A stretch of 24,489 nucleotides of DNA from Rhodobiaceae bacterium. GTDB lineage: Bacteria; Pseudomonadota; Alphaproteobacteria; Parvibaculales; Parvibaculaceae. The stretch spans positions 1-24,489 of the forward strand of contig DAIEIL010000071.1 of the NCBI GenBank assembly GCA_027352645.1, written 5' to 3'. Position 1 is the stretch's first letter. Every line of letters begins with the position of its first letter. A model generated the notes under the pieces. That model ran no database searches. It was not told the origin of the DNA and worked only from the letters and a program-made list of their open reading frames with translations. The position numbers were made by a program, and so were the translations under genes. This document shows, piece after piece, positions 22,942 to 24,489 of the stretch.

Positions 22942-24315
22942 TCAAACTGGCGAAAGGGCGCCCTGCTCGTTTTCCTTGAGCCATTCAGTCCGCCGCTCGA
23001 TTACATCGGCGCAGGCCTTTTCCGCATCGGCGATGAATTTCTTCATGTCACCCGCCGTGAGGACACCATTTTCAGCTGCGATGAACCCATCGACCATCGT
23101 CATCACCACATCGCCGCCCTGCACGGCATGGACAATATTGTGATGGAGGTTGAAGAAGGCGCCCTCCTTGATGAAGGGCGTCATATGCGGACCATCGGCA
23201 CGCACGGCGACGATATCGGCCTGCTTGCCTGCCTCAAGGGAGCCGATCCTGTCCGCCATGCCGATGGCGCGTGCGCCTTCGATGGTCGCGGAGCGCAGCA
23301 CGTCCCAGGCGTCATAGGCTGCTGCATCCATGCCCCGTAGCTTGGCGAGGATCGACGCGATCTTCATTTCCTCGAAAATATCGAGATTGTTGTTTTCCTT
23401 CTCGCCGTCCGAACCGATGCCAACCGCAATTCCCGCCTTGATCATGTCGACGACCGGCGCAGGCCCGCTCGCAATCTTCATGTTGCTGGTCGGGTTATGT
23501 GCGACGCCGATGCCATTGTCGCGAAGAAGCGCGATCTCTTCATCCTCCAGCCAGACGCAATGCGCGAGCAGCACATTCTCGATATCGAGAATTCCCTTGT
23601 CTTTCAGCGCCTGTATGGGGCTGATGCCGTAACGCTTGTAGGCTTCCTTCACCTCGTCGCGCGATTCATTGGAATGTGTGTGAAGGCCGACTCCATAACG
23701 CTCGCACATGTCAATGGCGCGCTTGCAGGCTGCTTCATCCACATAGAATTGATGCTCAAGCCCGACCCAGACATTGATGCGGCCGTTCGCCTTGCCGTGC
23801 CATTCCTGAATGAGCTTTTCGTTGTCGTCGAGATTGTCGAAATAATCGAAGCCAACTTCCTCGCCCACGTAGGGCACCATCACGACGCGAAGACCGAGCT
23901 GCGCCGCCGCCTTGGCCGAGCCGTACATGAAGCGCCACATATCGACGGCAGTCGTCGTTCCCGCCAGCAGGCTCTCGCCATAGCAAAGCCATGACGACGC
24001 CTCGGCCTCTTGGGGACGCAGCACCCGATGCATCGGATCGATGAAGAGACGCAGCCAATCCCAGAGCGGCAGCCCTTCCGCCGTGCCACGCAGAATGCCG
24101 GAATGCATATGCGTGTTGACGAGGCCTGGAAGAAGGACCGCCTTGCCGAAGTCCTTGCGCTTCGCCGCCGGATAGCGCACCGAAAGTTCGGCCGCCTTTC
24201 CGACCTCCGCGATCTTGTCGTCGCGCACCAGAACCGCGCCATCGGTGAACACGGTGTTGGCGGCGTCCATCGTCAGAACCGCGTCGGCAGTCAGCAGAAC
24301 TTCATTCATGTCCAT
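22942..24315 (-). CDS. Amidohydrolase-superfamily deaminase/hydrolase (AtzA/TrzN/MtaD-like)
   Basis: A 457-residue TIM-barrel enzyme. Metal ligands: His69 and His71 (LVNTHMHSGILRG), His in GLHTHSNESRDE, His in LLAHCVWLEDE and Asp in GIGSDGEKENNNLD. The family includes guanine, S-adenosylhomocysteine, methylthioadenosine and 8-oxoguanine deaminases and s-triazine hydrolases. The pattern fits hydrolytic deamination of a purine or pterin-like ring, yet it is clearly different from the 8-oxoguanine deaminase at 15773-17110. It lies 13 bases after the guanine deaminase fragment and 11 before the xanthine dehydrogenase fusion, so the three are one operon. Start ATG 24315; an ATG two codons later is also possible. 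The substrate cannot be assigned from sequence alone. Confidence 0.88.
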   Translation of the reverse strand: MDMNEVLLTADAVLTMDAANTVFTDGAVLVRDDKIAEVGKAAELSVRYPAAKRKDFGKAVLLPGLVNTHMHSGILRGTAEGLPLWDWLRLFIDPMHRVLRPQEAEASSWLCYGESLLAGTTTAVDMWRFMYGSAKAAAQLGLRVVMVPYVGEEVGFDYFDNLDDNEKLIQEWHGKANGRINVWVGLEHQFYVDEAACKRAIDMCERYGVGLHTHSNESRDEVKEAYKRYGISPIQALKDKGILDIENVLLAHCVWLEDEEIALLRDNGIGVAHNPTSNMKIASGPAPVVDMIKAGIAVGIGSDGEKENNNLDIFEEMKIASILAKLRGMDAAAYDAWDVLRSATIEGARAIGMADRIGSLEAGKQADIVAVRADGPHMTPFIKEGAFFNLHHNIVHAVQGGDVVMTMVDGFIAAENGVLTAGDMKKFIADAEKACADVIERRTEWLKENEQGALSPV

Positions 24316-24328
24316 TCGCCACTCTTAC

Positions 24329-24489
24329 TCAATAAGGGACTCGATCGGGCTTTGCGAGCCAGGCCTGAAAAACTTCCGCCGCTTCATTGGTCATGATGCT
24401 CTTTGTTGGAAGCGTTCTTTGCGCCTCCGGCAACTTCATCTGTTCATAGAGAAAGGCATCGTCGAAGCCGGCCGCAGCCGCATGGGCGG
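24329..24489 (-). CDS. GuaD-like guanine/nucleoside deaminase, C-terminal part (5' end outside window)
   Basis: The last 52 codons of a gene entering from the right edge, ending at TGA 24331-24329. The residues AGFDDAFLYEQMKLPEAQRT and the closing EVFQAWLAKPDRVPY match the C-terminus of small guanine deaminases with the cytidine-deaminase fold (Bacillus GuaD type), in which the C-terminal tail closes the active site and ends in Tyr. Guanine deaminase makes xanthine, the substrate of the xanthine dehydrogenase encoded downstream. It is too short for the open-frame length cut-offs commonly used and lies 13 bases before the next gene. Zinc-binding motifs would be outside the window. Confidence 0.75.
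   Translation of the reverse strand, partial: AHAAAAGFDDAFLYEQMKLPEAQRTLPTKSIMTNEAAEVFQAWLAKPDRVPY

Noticed and set aside
1..24489. tRNA, rRNA, CRISPR arrays, insertion sequences or phage genes
   Set aside because: Looked for by eye on both strands; no spaced direct repeats, transposase or integrase motifs or tRNA-like cloverleaf were recognised.

Overview
The window looks like an accessory nitrogen-scavenging locus of a GC-rich alphaproteobacterium, probably Hyphomicrobiales-like. This rests on strong third-position G/C bias, family resemblance of the proteins and the gene mix; no rRNA or other marker is present to prove it. Apart from a fragment of one gene at the left edge (1-234, plus strand), every recognisable gene is on the minus strand, so transcription runs from right to left. 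The common theme is uptake and breakdown of purines, nucleosides and related ureides.

Reading in the direction of transcription, the right-hand block (24489 to 19221) holds the C-terminal end of a GuaD-like guanine deaminase, an AtzA/TrzN-type amidohydrolase, a xanthine-dehydrogenase-type protein in which FAD and molybdopterin parts are fused, and its [2Fe-2S] subunit. The molybdopterin part is interrupted by one in-frame TAG, with the rest of the protein intact in the same frame behind it. A second block (18983 to 15550) is a tight operon: a cyclic amidohydrolase, a ferritin-like diiron protein, an 8-oxoguanine deaminase and a rubredoxin. A GntR/FCD regulator follows (15401-14712), then a 448-base non-coding stretch and a Tsx-type outer-membrane nucleoside channel with its own terminator.

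The third block (13263 to 6234) is a long operon: an isochorismatase-like cysteine hydrolase, an AtzG-like small subunit, an AtzE-like amidase (these three overlap by 4 bp at each junction), then a complete BMP-type ABC importer (ATPase, two permeases, Tat-type binding protein), closed by a hairpin terminator. Next comes a decayed remnant of an adenosine/adenine deaminase (6163-5936). The fourth block (5707 to 215) is a second, paralogous BMP-type importer followed by a GntR/FCD regulator; a perfect CTTGTATACAAG palindrome lies about 50 bases upstream of its first gene.

Proposed working model (inference): Tsx admits nucleosides or bases to the periplasm, the two BMP importers carry them inwards, deaminases and xanthine dehydrogenase turn them into 8-oxo-purines and urate, and amidohydrolases/amidases release ammonia from ring-opened products. 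No recognisable uricase is in the window. The diiron protein plus rubredoxin is the most interesting candidate for an oxidative step, and the cysteine hydrolase-AtzG-AtzE trio resembles a triuret/carboxybiuret hydrolysis module, which could deal with an oxidised urate product.
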